A stretch of 13,018 nt of DNA from Pseudomonadota bacterium (GTDB lineage: Bacteria; Pseudomonadota; Alphaproteobacteria; Micropepsales; Micropepsaceae): the NCBI GenBank assembly GCA_021817355.1, contig JAKAVI010000363.1, positions 1 to 13,018 on the forward strand, read 5' to 3'. Below the pieces are notes generated by a model. It was not told the origin of the DNA, did no database searches, and saw only the letters and a program-made list of their open reading frames with translations. The translations under genes were made by a program, and so were the position numbers. Shown here piece after piece: positions 1-6,853 of the stretch. Position 1 is the first letter of the stretch, and each line of letters opens with the position of its first letter.

Positions 1-870
1 TTCCGATCTGGACGACCGCGAGCCCTGGCGGGTGGCATACCCCCTGGCCGAGGTTTTGCTCCTGGTCACCTGCGCCACGATTGCGACCTGCGATGACTTC
101 GACGAGATCGTGGCCTGGGGTGAGCATCACCTGGATTTCCTGCGCCAGTTTGCCCCTTTCCACCACGGCATTCCGGGCAGCCGGTGGCTGGGTCTTCTGC
201 TCAATCGGATCGATCCTGGTGTGTTCAGGCACTGCTTCGAGAGCTGGGTTGCCGCAGTGTGGCCACAGCGGCCCGAGTTCATTGCCATCGACGGCCAAAC
301 CTCCCGGCGCAGTCACGATCGCCGCAAGGGGGTCAAGGCCATGCATACGCTCAGTGCCTATGCCACCACCGCAAGGCTGGTGCTGGCGCAGATGAGCGTG
401 CCGGAAAAAACCAACGAGATCACGGCTATTCCCGACCTGCTGGACGACTTGGCCGAGGCCGGGCAGCTCAAAGGAGCGCTGGTGACGATCGATGCGATAG
501 GATGGTGGAGATCGCCGATAAGATCCTCGCCCATGGCGCCGATTACCTCCTGGCTCTCAAAGGTAATCAGCCAACCCTCGAAGCCGATGTTGCCGCATAT
601 TTTCGCACCGCTTCCAAGGCAGAGCTGGTGAGCAAAACCACGGTGGAAAAGGGTCATGGCCGCATCGAGACACGAACCTACACCGCTTCCGGCTGTGTCG
701 ACTGGATCCTGTCCGACAGAGCCTATCCCGGTCAGCCACGCTTCACCACTATCAATACGATCCTCAAGGTCGAGGATCGCACCGAGCATCCCGATCGCAC
801 CACCTTCGATACGCGCTTCTATATCTCATCGGCAGCCCTGGATATCGACCGCTTGGCCAAGGCCGCGGCG
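1..870 (+). mobile_element. Remnant of an ISAs1-family insertion sequence (3' end lost)
   Basis: The only recognisable content is the transposase reading frame, which enters from beyond the left edge and breaks off near 868-870, where the sequence changes abruptly into a different coding segment. No terminal inverted repeat or target duplication can be seen: the left end is outside the window and the right end appears deleted. The element should be immobile, because the transposase is both frameshifted and truncated. Confidence 0.75.
2..870 (+). pseudogene. ISAs1-family DDE transposase, frameshifted and 3'-truncated
   Basis: The reading frame is open from base 2, so the true start lies left of the window; the GTG at 32 is internal. 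The protein shows the ISAs1 order of motifs: an N-terminal helper segment (DDREPWRVAYPLAEVLLL), the first catalytic Asp in IDGQTSRRS (near 289), the SNEITAIPxLL-like stretch (TNEITAIPDLLDDL), the second Asp in VTIDAIG (near 491), then ALKGNQPTLEADV and KGHGRIETRTY. Near 503 the frame jumps from phase 2 to phase 1. Family members usually read DAMGCQ followed by the VEIADKI-like segment here, so a loss of 1 or 4 bases is the simplest explanation. Similarity ends at about 868 after SSAALDIDRLAKAA. The usual following GHWxIEN...LDVxF block with the catalytic Glu is absent, about 100 codons in all. The gene cannot make an active enzyme. Confidence 0.85.
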
Positions 871-981
871 CTCATTGCGCTGTGGCCGCCGTTGCTCGCG
901 GTCGCCATTTACGGGCTTGTTGCCCTGCTCTGGCTGCTGCCAGACCGCCGGATCGAACGGGTTCTTTCGCGCAGTGCGGTT
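868..981 (+). pseudogene. C-terminal fragment of a TMEM175/DUF1211-like membrane protein fused to the transposase frame
   Basis: Directly after the transposase similarity ends, the same phase continues as a hydrophobic segment, LWPPLLAVAIYGLVALLWLL, followed by PDRRIERVL. From memory, this hydrophobic helix plus PDRRIE tail resembles the C-terminus of bacterial TMEM175 (DUF1211) potassium-channel-like proteins. I could not run a search. The frame stays open to a stop at 1078-1080, but beyond 982 it runs antisense to the MFS gene, so that tail is probably fortuitous. The simplest reading is that the IS inserted into, or was deleted up to, the 3' part of this membrane protein gene. There is no start codon or promoter of its own. 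Confidence 0.45.
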
Positions 982-2121
982 TCACACCGCGACGGGACGG
1001 CGCAGGATCAGAAAGACGAAATATCCGGCGCAGATGCCGCCCAGAACCACGATGAGACCTTGGGGGTTCCACGCCTGTAGGGCCGCGCCTTCGAGGGCAG
1101 GACCGCCCAGAAGCCCGAGGCAATAGGACATCACGAAGGCGGCGTTGGCAGTGGCCATCGAGGGACCTGAAAAGCGCTCACCCAAAAGCGTCAAGGCCAC
1201 CGAATAAATGCCAAGTACTATGCCACCCCAAAGGATGAGGACGAGATAAAAGGTGACGGGATTGCTCACCGCGAAGGGGGTGAGTACCGCGCCGATTACC
1301 CCACAGCCGGCGCACAATGCCAGAAGGCGTTGGCGGGCCATCCGATCGGCAAGCCAGCCCAAGGGGAATTGCAGTAGCAGGGCACCTAAAGAGAGCGCGG
1401 ACACGGCCAGTGCCGCGTGGGCATCACTATAGCCCTGACGGACGGCATAGACCGGTAACAGGCCGGCCATGCCGACGTCGATGGCGCCGAACACGGCGGC
1501 AGCGGCGAAGGCTACCGGCGCTTCCTTCAGGATGCCAAAGACAGCGCGATGACCGGCCGTCGCCTTTGTCTTGGGCGCATGTCTACGGGCAAGGGTGACC
1601 GGCACAATCGCCGAGATCAGGAGCGCGGCACCGACGCCAAAGGGCGCCAGACCCGTGGTACCGATGATTTGCAGCACCAAGGGCCCCACGGCATAGCTGC
1701 CGGTCAGACAGATCGAATAGAGCGCCACATAGCGGCCGCGATTGTGCTCATCGGCAATGGCGTTGATCCAGAATTCGGTCGCGACGAAAAGGCCGTTCAG
1801 GCTCGCCGATAAGGCGAAGCGGATGGGAAACCAAGCCCACAGCGAGGCAGCAAAATAAAGGCAGAGCAGGGCGGAGGCCGCAAGCGCAAGCGCCGTGGCT
1901 ATGAACTGTGCTGCGCCGAGCCTTGCGATTCCGGCCGGCATCAAGGGGGTTACCAGCAGCGCTGCCAGACCACCGGTTGCGAGGTTCAAGCCGTTGAGCG
2001 TGCCCGAAACGCCCATCCCTTCCAGCGTCAGGCTCAAAAGCGGCAGCGTCAGGCCCATGCCGATGCCATAGACGCTGATCGTCAGTAGAATGGCGACGAG
2101 CCCGGTGCGCGGTGCGCTCAC
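982..2121 (-). CDS. MFS transporter (12-helix drug/solute exporter type)
   Basis: The 379-residue protein consists almost entirely of hydrophobic helices joined by short charged loops, as in the major facilitator superfamily; the length fits a compact 12-helix member. It starts with a helix containing GIGMGLTLPLLSLTLEGMG, has the FVATEFWINAIADEHNRGRYVALYS segment around helices 4-5 (RGR being the conserved loop), and in the second half GWLADRMARQRLL, the loop 8-9 counterpart of the MFS A-motif. This layout resembles YcaD-type transporters. The substrate cannot be read from the sequence. The start is GTG at 2121-2119, overlapping the stop codon of the upstream NUDIX gene as GTGA, so translation is probably coupled. 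The gene runs convergent to the broken IS on its 3' side. Confidence 0.9.
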   Translation of the reverse strand: MSAPRTGLVAILLTISVYGIGMGLTLPLLSLTLEGMGVSGTLNGLNLATGGLAALLVTPLMPAGIARLGAAQFIATALALAASALLCLYFAASLWAWFPIRFALSASLNGLFVATEFWINAIADEHNRGRYVALYSICLTGSYAVGPLVLQIIGTTGLAPFGVGAALLISAIVPVTLARRHAPKTKATAGHRAVFGILKEAPVAFAAAAVFGAIDVGMAGLLPVYAVRQGYSDAHAALAVSALSLGALLLQFPLGWLADRMARQRLLALCAGCGVIGAVLTPFAVSNPVTFYLVLILWGGIVLGIYSVALTLLGERFSGPSMATANAAFVMSYCLGLLGGPALEGAALQAWNPQGLIVVLGGICAGYFVFLILRRPVAV

Positions 2122-2816
2122 AGAAAATCGACCAACGCCTTGCCGTGACGGAAACGAAAAAACGGAATGGCGCGGCCTTGTTCGCCGGAGACGCGCGCGT
2201 CGACCTCATCCAGCATGCGCCGTGTTATCGACGGTAGGTCGAGGGCGCGTGCTTCGCTGAGCGTGACCCAGCAGGGGGTGAGCAGTTCATTGCTCTCACG
2301 TGCCCGCTCGTGCGCGATGGCGCTGGCATCGGCCATGAAGAAGCGGGCATCAAAGCGGCGGGTACGGTTGGGCGGTGTGATCGCCCGACCGATAAAGCTC
2401 AACTGGGTAAGTTCGGGTACCACGCCTTGCGCGAAGAAGCGGGCCCAGCTAGGCGCGCGCGTACGTGGTGGCTCTTGCGCAGGTTGGCCTACCAGAATTC
2501 CGGTTTCCTCGAAGGTCTCACGAATCGCGGCAAGTGCAAGGCCGCGTCCTTTTGGGCCCAGTTTTAGGGCCTCTGCGTTCCGCAGCTCACTGGCGGTGGC
2601 GAGCCTTAGGTCGCAAAGGTCCATGCGGCCGCCAGGAAAGACATATTTTCCAGCCATGAATGCCATGTTCCCGTGTCGCTGTCCCATCAGAACGCGCACG
2701 ACGTCGCGATCGCGGCGCACGAGGATCAAGGTTGCGGCATCCTTAGGGCGCAGTCGCCTCGGAACAATCACCTCGTCCTTGTCGAACATGGCGGTAGTAG
2801 GATCGGATTTGTTCAT
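2118..2816 (-). CDS. NUDIX hydrolase, NUDT19-like with split NUDIX box
   Basis: This is a 232-residue cytoplasmic enzyme of the NUDIX superfamily, which cleaves nucleoside diphosphates linked to another moiety. Residues 59-65 (VFPGGRM) form the first part of the NUDIX box and residues 99-106 (RETFEETG) carry the catalytic metal-binding glutamates. About 35 residues separate the two parts, an insertion typical of the NUDT19/RP2-like subgroup, some members of which act on CoA derivatives. The substrate here is not determined. The ATG at 2816 follows a purine-rich AAGAGAGC, a moderate ribosome binding site. Its stop overlaps the start of the MFS gene, forming a two-gene operon. It is the rightmost gene of the conventional housekeeping block; everything to its right looks like accessory sequence. 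Confidence 0.9.
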   Translation of the reverse strand: MNKSDPTTAMFDKDEVIVPRRLRPKDAATLILVRRDRDVVRVLMGQRHGNMAFMAGKYVFPGGRMDLCDLRLATASELRNAEALKLGPKGRGLALAAIRETFEETGILVGQPAQEPPRTRAPSWARFFAQGVVPELTQLSFIGRAITPPNRTRRFDARFFMADASAIAHERARESNELLTPCWVTLSEARALDLPSITRRMLDEVDARVSGEQGRAIPFFRFRHGKALVDFL

Positions 2817-3544
2817 GCTCTCTTATCGCAGGTGAAAGGGCCCTTGGTCCAGCCGAACCGGGCGTCAAGATCGCTCTCGCGCGATGCCACGCGCATTATT
2901 GGTCTTGATTTGGAGCGGACGCACGCGAGAAAATCGGCATCTCCGTGTCCGCGATGACCTCATGCATCCGCCCGATTCTCGGGGGGGGGCAGTTTCGATG
3001 ATCCGGACGATGAGGTCCCCGCCCAGCCGAGAGATCGCGAACTCGCGTTTGTCACTGTGCGTAGCCGGCGTGTAGCCCAGATCCCGGGTATCGGTCCGCG
3101 TGGCGCACCGCCGCTAGCCGAGTAAGCCTAAGTATCTGATTTCCACTACTCGGGCCGGAAGTTTTCCGCCTCGCTCAGGTTGAGGTCGAAAAATTGCTCG
3201 ACGATGGACAAGTTCTGGTTTGGCGTGATCACGCCCGCCTATGCAGAGGCCGGGTAAACCAGGCTAATCGTAGGGCAAGCATTCTGTCTCAACAGATGCG
3301 CGCCAGCTGCTGCAGGAATGGAGCAGCTGGGCGCATCGATCTGTTCATATGCAAGCATCTGGAATTGGCCGCCGTTGCGCGTCAACAGGATCGCCGTGTC
3401 CCTAAGAAATATGTGGCCATAGACCAAGACTAAACGAGCAGCCCCGAGTCTGCCGCCATACCAGTCGTGGGCAAGAGATGGGCATGGCAGCGGGAAAACT
3501 CAGCTGTAGCCGTGCTCCAAGCGAAAATTGACGTATTAGGAGCT
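2817..3544. other. Gene-poor spacer with a G9 tract and decayed coding traces
   Basis: No complete gene is recognised in these 728 bases. On the minus strand a frame without any usable start runs from 3113 down to 2865. Its part before the G9 run at 2981-2989 has protein-like composition (DKREFAISRLGGDLIVRII). After the G9 run a different phase looks more protein-like and ends at 2896. This could be a degraded gene end or chance. Other open frames of 60-80 codons (for example 3194-3433 plus, 3239-3427 minus) have low-complexity or frame-shadow composition and no ribosome binding site. Confidence 0.5.
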
Positions 3545-3829
3545 TTAATTGATCTGTCGTCGACTGACAGATTGCGACTCCTCCTGGGTCTGCAGGTCCG
3601 CCGCCGGCTCCGGACACTGTGTAGACTTCTGCTCCCGTTCCTCCTCAAGGGGGGTGTGGTGGGATGGCATTTGCCGCTGCGGCGCGCGGGCGGACGAATT
3701 TTTCAGCCGTGCACCCCTCAAATAAACTCCGACAAGAGGCGCTGCCAGCAGAGACACCACTCCCCAGGTGATGAGTAGAGCCTTCAGCCATTCCGGGAAA
3801 TGCAATATGCCCAAGGATTTGTTCCCCAT
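3545..3829 (-). CDS. Possible small single-span membrane protein, unknown function
   Basis: A 94-residue frame. Residues about 14-37 (WLKALLITWGVVSLLAAPLVG and on to YL) would make one clear transmembrane helix, followed by an Arg/Lys cluster and a hydrophilic, Glu/Gln/Ser-rich tail. The membrane segment and the positive residues after it (RGARLKNSSAR) would place the tail in the cytoplasm. The ATG at 3829 has no good ribosome binding site; a TTG a few codons inside, preceded by GGGGA, is an alternative start. It diverges from the FemAB-like gene. I do not recognise the family. The tail reads partly like non-coding sequence, so the gene call itself is uncertain. Confidence 0.4.
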   Translation of the reverse strand: MGNKSLGILHFPEWLKALLITWGVVSLLAAPLVGVYLRGARLKNSSARAPQRQMPSHHTPLEEEREQKSTQCPEPAADLQTQEESQSVSRRQIN

Positions 3830-3945
3830 GAACCGCGCGCCAGCAAACCTGGCCCCGGTGCCCTAACATAGAGTAAATGCCGCAATCTGTATAAATTCTA
3901 GGTCCCGCGCTCTGGAATTTACGGTTTTAGTGTCATCATCGACTG

Positions 3946-4962
3946 ATGTCAGAAATTGTAATCTCGCCCTTTGCAGCACTTCCTGAGCTAATTCCGCTCT
4001 TTTCGAGGACGGCGTCGGTCGAGGGGAGCTTCCCATGGTTTAGGGTTCTGGCAGAAACTACTCTGGCTCCAGATGAGAATGCGGTATTGTTAACTGCCCA
4101 GGACGCAAGCGGGGTGCCCCGGGCGGTATTGCCGCTTGTCCGTCAGGCAAACGGGAACTTGCGGGCACTAACTGCTCCCTACACGACCTGTTATGTGCCG
4201 TCGCTGCCAGAGTCCGACTGGGCTCGGACCTTGGGTACTGGCGCCGCACGGCATGTCCGTGGCGGACTGTACCTCGACGCACTCGATCTGAGTGATCGAG
4301 GTACTGCCGCGTTTTTAGACGGACTCCGACATTCCGGACTGCAGAGTGCCACCTACCAGCACTTTGTCAGTCGCTTTGAGAGCATTGAGGAATTTCAGCC
4401 TTATTGGAGCCAGCGCCCATCTCGTTTGCGCGCAACCGTACGCCGCAAGCTCGCCCAGGTTTCCCGGGATGGAAGCGTCGTCTTCCATTGCTGTACAAAT
4501 GTAGAGGAAAATGAACGCGCGATCCCACTCTATGAACAGGTTCATCGTGCCTCATGGAAGGCAAGCGAGCCACACCCTGGCTTCATACGTGAAATGGTTC
4601 TGGCGCTGAGCCAAGTTGGCTTTGTGCGCATGGGTCTGATGTTACAGGGTGATTTCCCCGTTGCGGCCCAAATCTGGCTGGTTCACGACCACAGGGCGAC
4701 GATATTTAAACTCGCCTACAACCAGACTGCGGCGGCGTGGTCGCCTGGGACGCTGCTCACTCACTGGATGCTCTCTAGGCTCATTAGCGATGAGCAGATC
4801 AAGGAAGTAGATTTTGGTCGCGGTGATGATCCTTACAAGCGCGACTGGTTCGGCCAGGTGCGGCCGCGCTTCGGGCTAGTGGCCGGGAACTCGCAGAGCA
4901 TATCTGGTTGGCGGACGATCATTCGAGAGGTGTGGCCAACTTTGATCTCAAACATCATATGA
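3946..4962 (+). CDS. FemAB-like GNAT acyltransferase (Acetyltransf_6 / BioF2-like domain)
   Basis: This 338-residue protein has no signal peptide or membrane span and should be cytoplasmic. It looks like a two-lobed FemAB/GNAT-fold protein of the PF13480 type. The first half carries a degraded acyltransferase-like lobe. Residues 156-168 (QRPSRLRATVRRK) match the basic segment that precedes the GNAT lobe. Residues 180-260 hold the GNAT strands and helices, including YEQVHRASWK. Residues 284-307 hold the conserved closing block VDFGRGDDPYKRDWF. Family members transfer acyl or aminoacyl groups, and many sit in exopolysaccharide or PEP-CTERM loci, where the substrate is usually unknown. The neighbouring PEP-CTERM gene and downstream glycan genes fit that setting. 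The start is uncertain because no strong ribosome binding site precedes the ATG. A separate XrtA-linked FemAB family exists; I do not see its typical motifs, so I do not assign this protein to it. Confidence 0.85.
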   Translation: MSEIVISPFAALPELIPLFSRTASVEGSFPWFRVLAETTLAPDENAVLLTAQDASGVPRAVLPLVRQANGNLRALTAPYTTCYVPSLPESDWARTLGTGAARHVRGGLYLDALDLSDRGTAAFLDGLRHSGLQSATYQHFVSRFESIEEFQPYWSQRPSRLRATVRRKLAQVSRDGSVVFHCCTNVEENERAIPLYEQVHRASWKASEPHPGFIREMVLALSQVGFVRMGLMLQGDFPVAAQIWLVHDHRATIFKLAYNQTAAAWSPGTLLTHWMLSRLISDEQIKEVDFGRGDDPYKRDWFGQVRPRFGLVAGNSQSISGWRTIIREVWPTLISNII

Positions 4963-5190
4963 TTTTGCTTGGATGGAGCGATCTGACGCGGTTCCCTTAG
5001 ACACAGTCGTTGCCTAAAGGCTTTGAGAGGCCTCCGATCAAGGAAGGAACTTCCCATTCAGCGCATGCTGTAAAAATTCCATTCACTATTTGAGCGACAA
5101 AAGCTCTTTAGCGTCAGAACTCTTTACATCCCACCCCGTCGGTATCCTAAAGTCCCAAATAACATACTGTAATTACGAACTTATTATTCT

Positions 5191-5206
5191 TGGCACGCAG
5201 TTTGCA
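5191..5206 (+). promoter_or_regulatory. Sigma-54 (RpoN) -24/-12 promoter
   Basis: The sequence TGGCACG, four bases, then TTGCA matches the RpoN consensus (TGGCAC, N5, TTGC) at every core position. The -24 GG (5192-5193) and -12 GC (5204-5205) are exactly 12 bases apart. The expected transcription start is around 5216-5217, giving a leader of roughly 68 bases before the ATG at 5285. PEP-CTERM/exosortase systems are known to be paired with a PrsK/PrsR two-component system whose PrsR regulator is a sigma-54 activator, so the promoter type fits its target gene. Confidence 0.85.
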
Positions 5207-5273
5207 TTAACTCTAGTTGGGCTGACAATCGTCTGACCGCTTTGCGGATCAGGCTTACCTAGACGAGAGTAAA

Positions 5274-5278
5274 AGGAG
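5274..5278 (+). promoter_or_regulatory. Strong ribosome binding site of the PEP-CTERM gene
   Basis: AGGAG lies 6 bases before the ATG at 5285. It is the best Shine-Dalgarno match in the window and fixes the start of the PEP-CTERM protein. Confidence 0.85.
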
Positions 5279-5284
5279 CATAAA

Positions 5285-5965
5285 ATGTCCATATTTTCCA
5301 AAAGTTTGCTTGGGGCTGCCGCGTTAGCAGGGACGATGGTGCTTGCTGGTGCTGCGGAAGCCTCTGCGATCATCCAGTATTCCACCAACGGTGGAGCCAC
5401 CTGGACAGGGGTCACGCAAGGATCTGATGTCACTGATGGTACGTTGACCCTCATGAGCATTAGCGCCAATAGCCTAAACGGTCCTCCCGTTTCCACCCTC
5501 TCGGGGGCGATTCTGGAAGCAGTCAACACCGGCAGTAGCACTGTTAGCGTAGGTATCCGGGTCAGTAACACCGGCTATACCTATCCAGTTGCGGGTGTTT
5601 TTTCACTCCTTCGCAATCACGTGGGTGGAACGACGTCCACGGGAACCGGAACGCTGTCGCAGTATTCGTGCTATGATTCTTCAAACACTCTGTTTGGATG
5701 TCCCATAAGCACGCCGTCGGCACTGCCAAATCTTTCCAGTCCGACTGGATCGTGGAATGCAACCACAAGTTTGTCCTTCGTTCCCACGACTTCGATGTAC
5801 TCTTTGTCTGACTTTCAGACCCTGAATATCGACGGTCATTCAACGCTGGGTTGGCAGGCGTCCACTACGCTCCGGGCCGTTCCCGAGCCAGCATCGTTGG
5901 CGCTGTTTGGTGCCGCTCTTGCCGCTTTGGGTGTGTTCTTCATCCGCCGGAAGCAGAACTCCTGA
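5285..5965 (+). CDS. PEP-CTERM sorting domain protein, secreted
   Basis: The 226-residue precursor has a Sec signal peptide at residues 1-28 (hydrophobic core SLLGAAALAGTMVLAGAAEA, cleavage expected near ASA). A Ser/Thr/Gly-rich middle of about 170 residues with predicted beta character follows, with one Cys pair (SCYDSSNTLFGCP). The C-terminus is a classical PEP-CTERM tripartite signal: VPEPASL at 199-205, a hydrophobic helix (ALFGAALAALGVFF), and a basic tail IRRKQNS. In known systems such proteins are processed by an exosortase (EpsH/XrtA type) and end up in the extracellular matrix or at the surface, often in strains making exopolysaccharide. The middle part has no recognised catalytic motif and is rich in Ser/Thr/Asn, which would suit glycosylation. 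The gene has its own sigma-54 promoter and terminator. No exosortase gene is in the window. Confidence 0.95.
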   Translation: MSIFSKSLLGAAALAGTMVLAGAAEASAIIQYSTNGGATWTGVTQGSDVTDGTLTLMSISANSLNGPPVSTLSGAILEAVNTGSSTVSVGIRVSNTGYTYPVAGVFSLLRNHVGGTTSTGTGTLSQYSCYDSSNTLFGCPISTPSALPNLSSPTGSWNATTSLSFVPTTSMYSLSDFQTLNIDGHSTLGWQASTTLRAVPEPASLALFGAALAALGVFFIRRKQNS

Positions 5966-5998
5966 ACCGATCCGGGTGAGCTTACGCGAAGTGAAAGC

Positions 5999-6024
5999 GG
6001 CGGCCGGCGGCCGCCGCCATTTTT
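5999..6024 (+). terminator. Intrinsic terminator of the PEP-CTERM gene
   Basis: GGCGGC (5999-6004) pairs with GCCGCC (6013-6018) around an 8-base loop, followed at once by A and five T (6020-6024). A tighter alternative pairing GGCGGCC/GGCCGCC is also possible. It begins 33 bases after the stop codon. Confidence 0.85.
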
Positions 6025-6853
6025 GCCCTGACTAAGTCCAGCTGTGCCTGGGGAATGGGCGCGCGCATCGTCGGGTTGGCGCGAGAGTTCTTAAGGTTGC
6101 AGGGGGCGAACGGGAAAACTTTGAGCATGGTGCCCAGAGCAAGGCCCTATAAGAGTTCATCGGGACAATCTCAAGGCAGCGCTCAACGGCGAACCACTGA
6201 AAACTTAATGCCGTTGCTCGTGCTCGCCCCTTTATTGTCAAAATAGCCTACGTGACGTGTGCCCTGGAGTTATTTTGAGTGTCTCGCTTTGGTAAATTAT
6301 GAGGGCCCGGAATGCGGATTACACAATGTCACCTTCCTGAGGTTCTCCATTCCACGATTACGATCGCCCAACTGTGTTGGCGACGGAGAATTGAAGGCGC
6401 GGGCGATGGAATGATTTTTTGATCGCGTTCAGGAGCCATTGCGCTGATTGCATAAATCTTCACAGTGATGAGGTTCGCTCAGTGCTTCCAAAATTTGTGG
6501 CCTTACCCATTAAAGGCTGCGCAATCGTCATGATATTGTAAATGGTAAGAAGGTCTACACGGATGCTAGGCATCTACGTGTGGGCCATAGAAAGAAAATA
6601 GTTTACGCAGATCAGTATCTTCGAATGACACTTGGTGTCAACGCGACTCGACGTGCAGTGAGCAAAGATGCATCGCAAACCATAACGGCGGCCCGATTTC
6701 AGGGCTGTACCCAATATGATAACTGGCGCGGTGATTGAGAACCTTACGCCTCTGAGACGGGGATACAAAAGATGGGTTGTGCGTTAACATCTGCGGGCTT
6801 CGTGAGATTGTTCCCTTCACCCGAGCCGTGACCTCTCAATCGGAACCGCAACC
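6025..6853. other. Non-coding spacer with several inverted repeats
   Basis: No convincing gene is seen in these 829 bases; short frames at 6032-6241 (minus) and 6055-6246 (plus) overlap each other and have no ribosome binding site. Structured parts are a nested inverted repeat at 6343-6420 ending in a T-run, a bulged hairpin at 6555-6583, and a perfect inverted repeat TGACAC-TTG-GTGTCA at 6626-6640. The promoter of the beta-helix/glycosidase operon should lie near the right end, but I could not identify convincing -35/-10 or -24/-12 boxes. Confidence 0.5.
6626..6640. promoter_or_regulatory. Perfect inverted repeat, candidate operator
   Basis: TGACAC and GTGTCA are exact reverse complements separated by TTG, the typical size of a dimeric repressor or activator site. 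It lies about 215 bases upstream of the first gene of the three-gene cassette. The stem is too short and lacks a T-run, so it is unlikely to be a terminator. The regulator is unknown. Confidence 0.35.

Larger units (their letters stand above)
4963..5284 (+). other. AT-rich regulatory region upstream of the PEP-CTERM gene
   Basis: There is no gene in these 322 bases. The stretch from about 5040 to 5220 is clearly richer in A and T than its surroundings. It contains a sigma-54-type promoter at 5191-5206, a perfect 8-base palindrome GTAATTAC at 5169-5176, and a heptamer CTCTTTA repeated directly at 5104-5110 and 5120-5126. The repeat lies about 70-90 bases upstream of the -24 box, a reasonable distance for an activator site. 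No clear terminator for the FemAB-like gene was found. Confidence 0.5.

Noticed and set aside
184..1080. A 298-codon plus-strand frame read as one protein
   Set aside because: Its first third is the wrong phase of the transposase, the middle is true transposase after the frameshift, and its end is a different gene's tail running antisense to the MFS gene.
3842..3856. Minus-strand GG/GC spaced 12 bases apart before the small frame at 3829
   Set aside because: The -24 box is poor and the predicted transcription start would fall on the start codon.
6055..6246. Plus-strand frame of 63 codons downstream of the PEP-CTERM terminator
   Set aside because: Arg/Ser/Pro-rich composition typical of non-coding GC-rich DNA, no ribosome binding site, and a competing minus-strand frame at 6032-6241.
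6724..6738. TGGCGC-N5-TTGA as a second sigma-54 promoter before the cassette
   Set aside because: The highly conserved -12 GC is missing and the -24 box deviates too, so the match is not better than chance.
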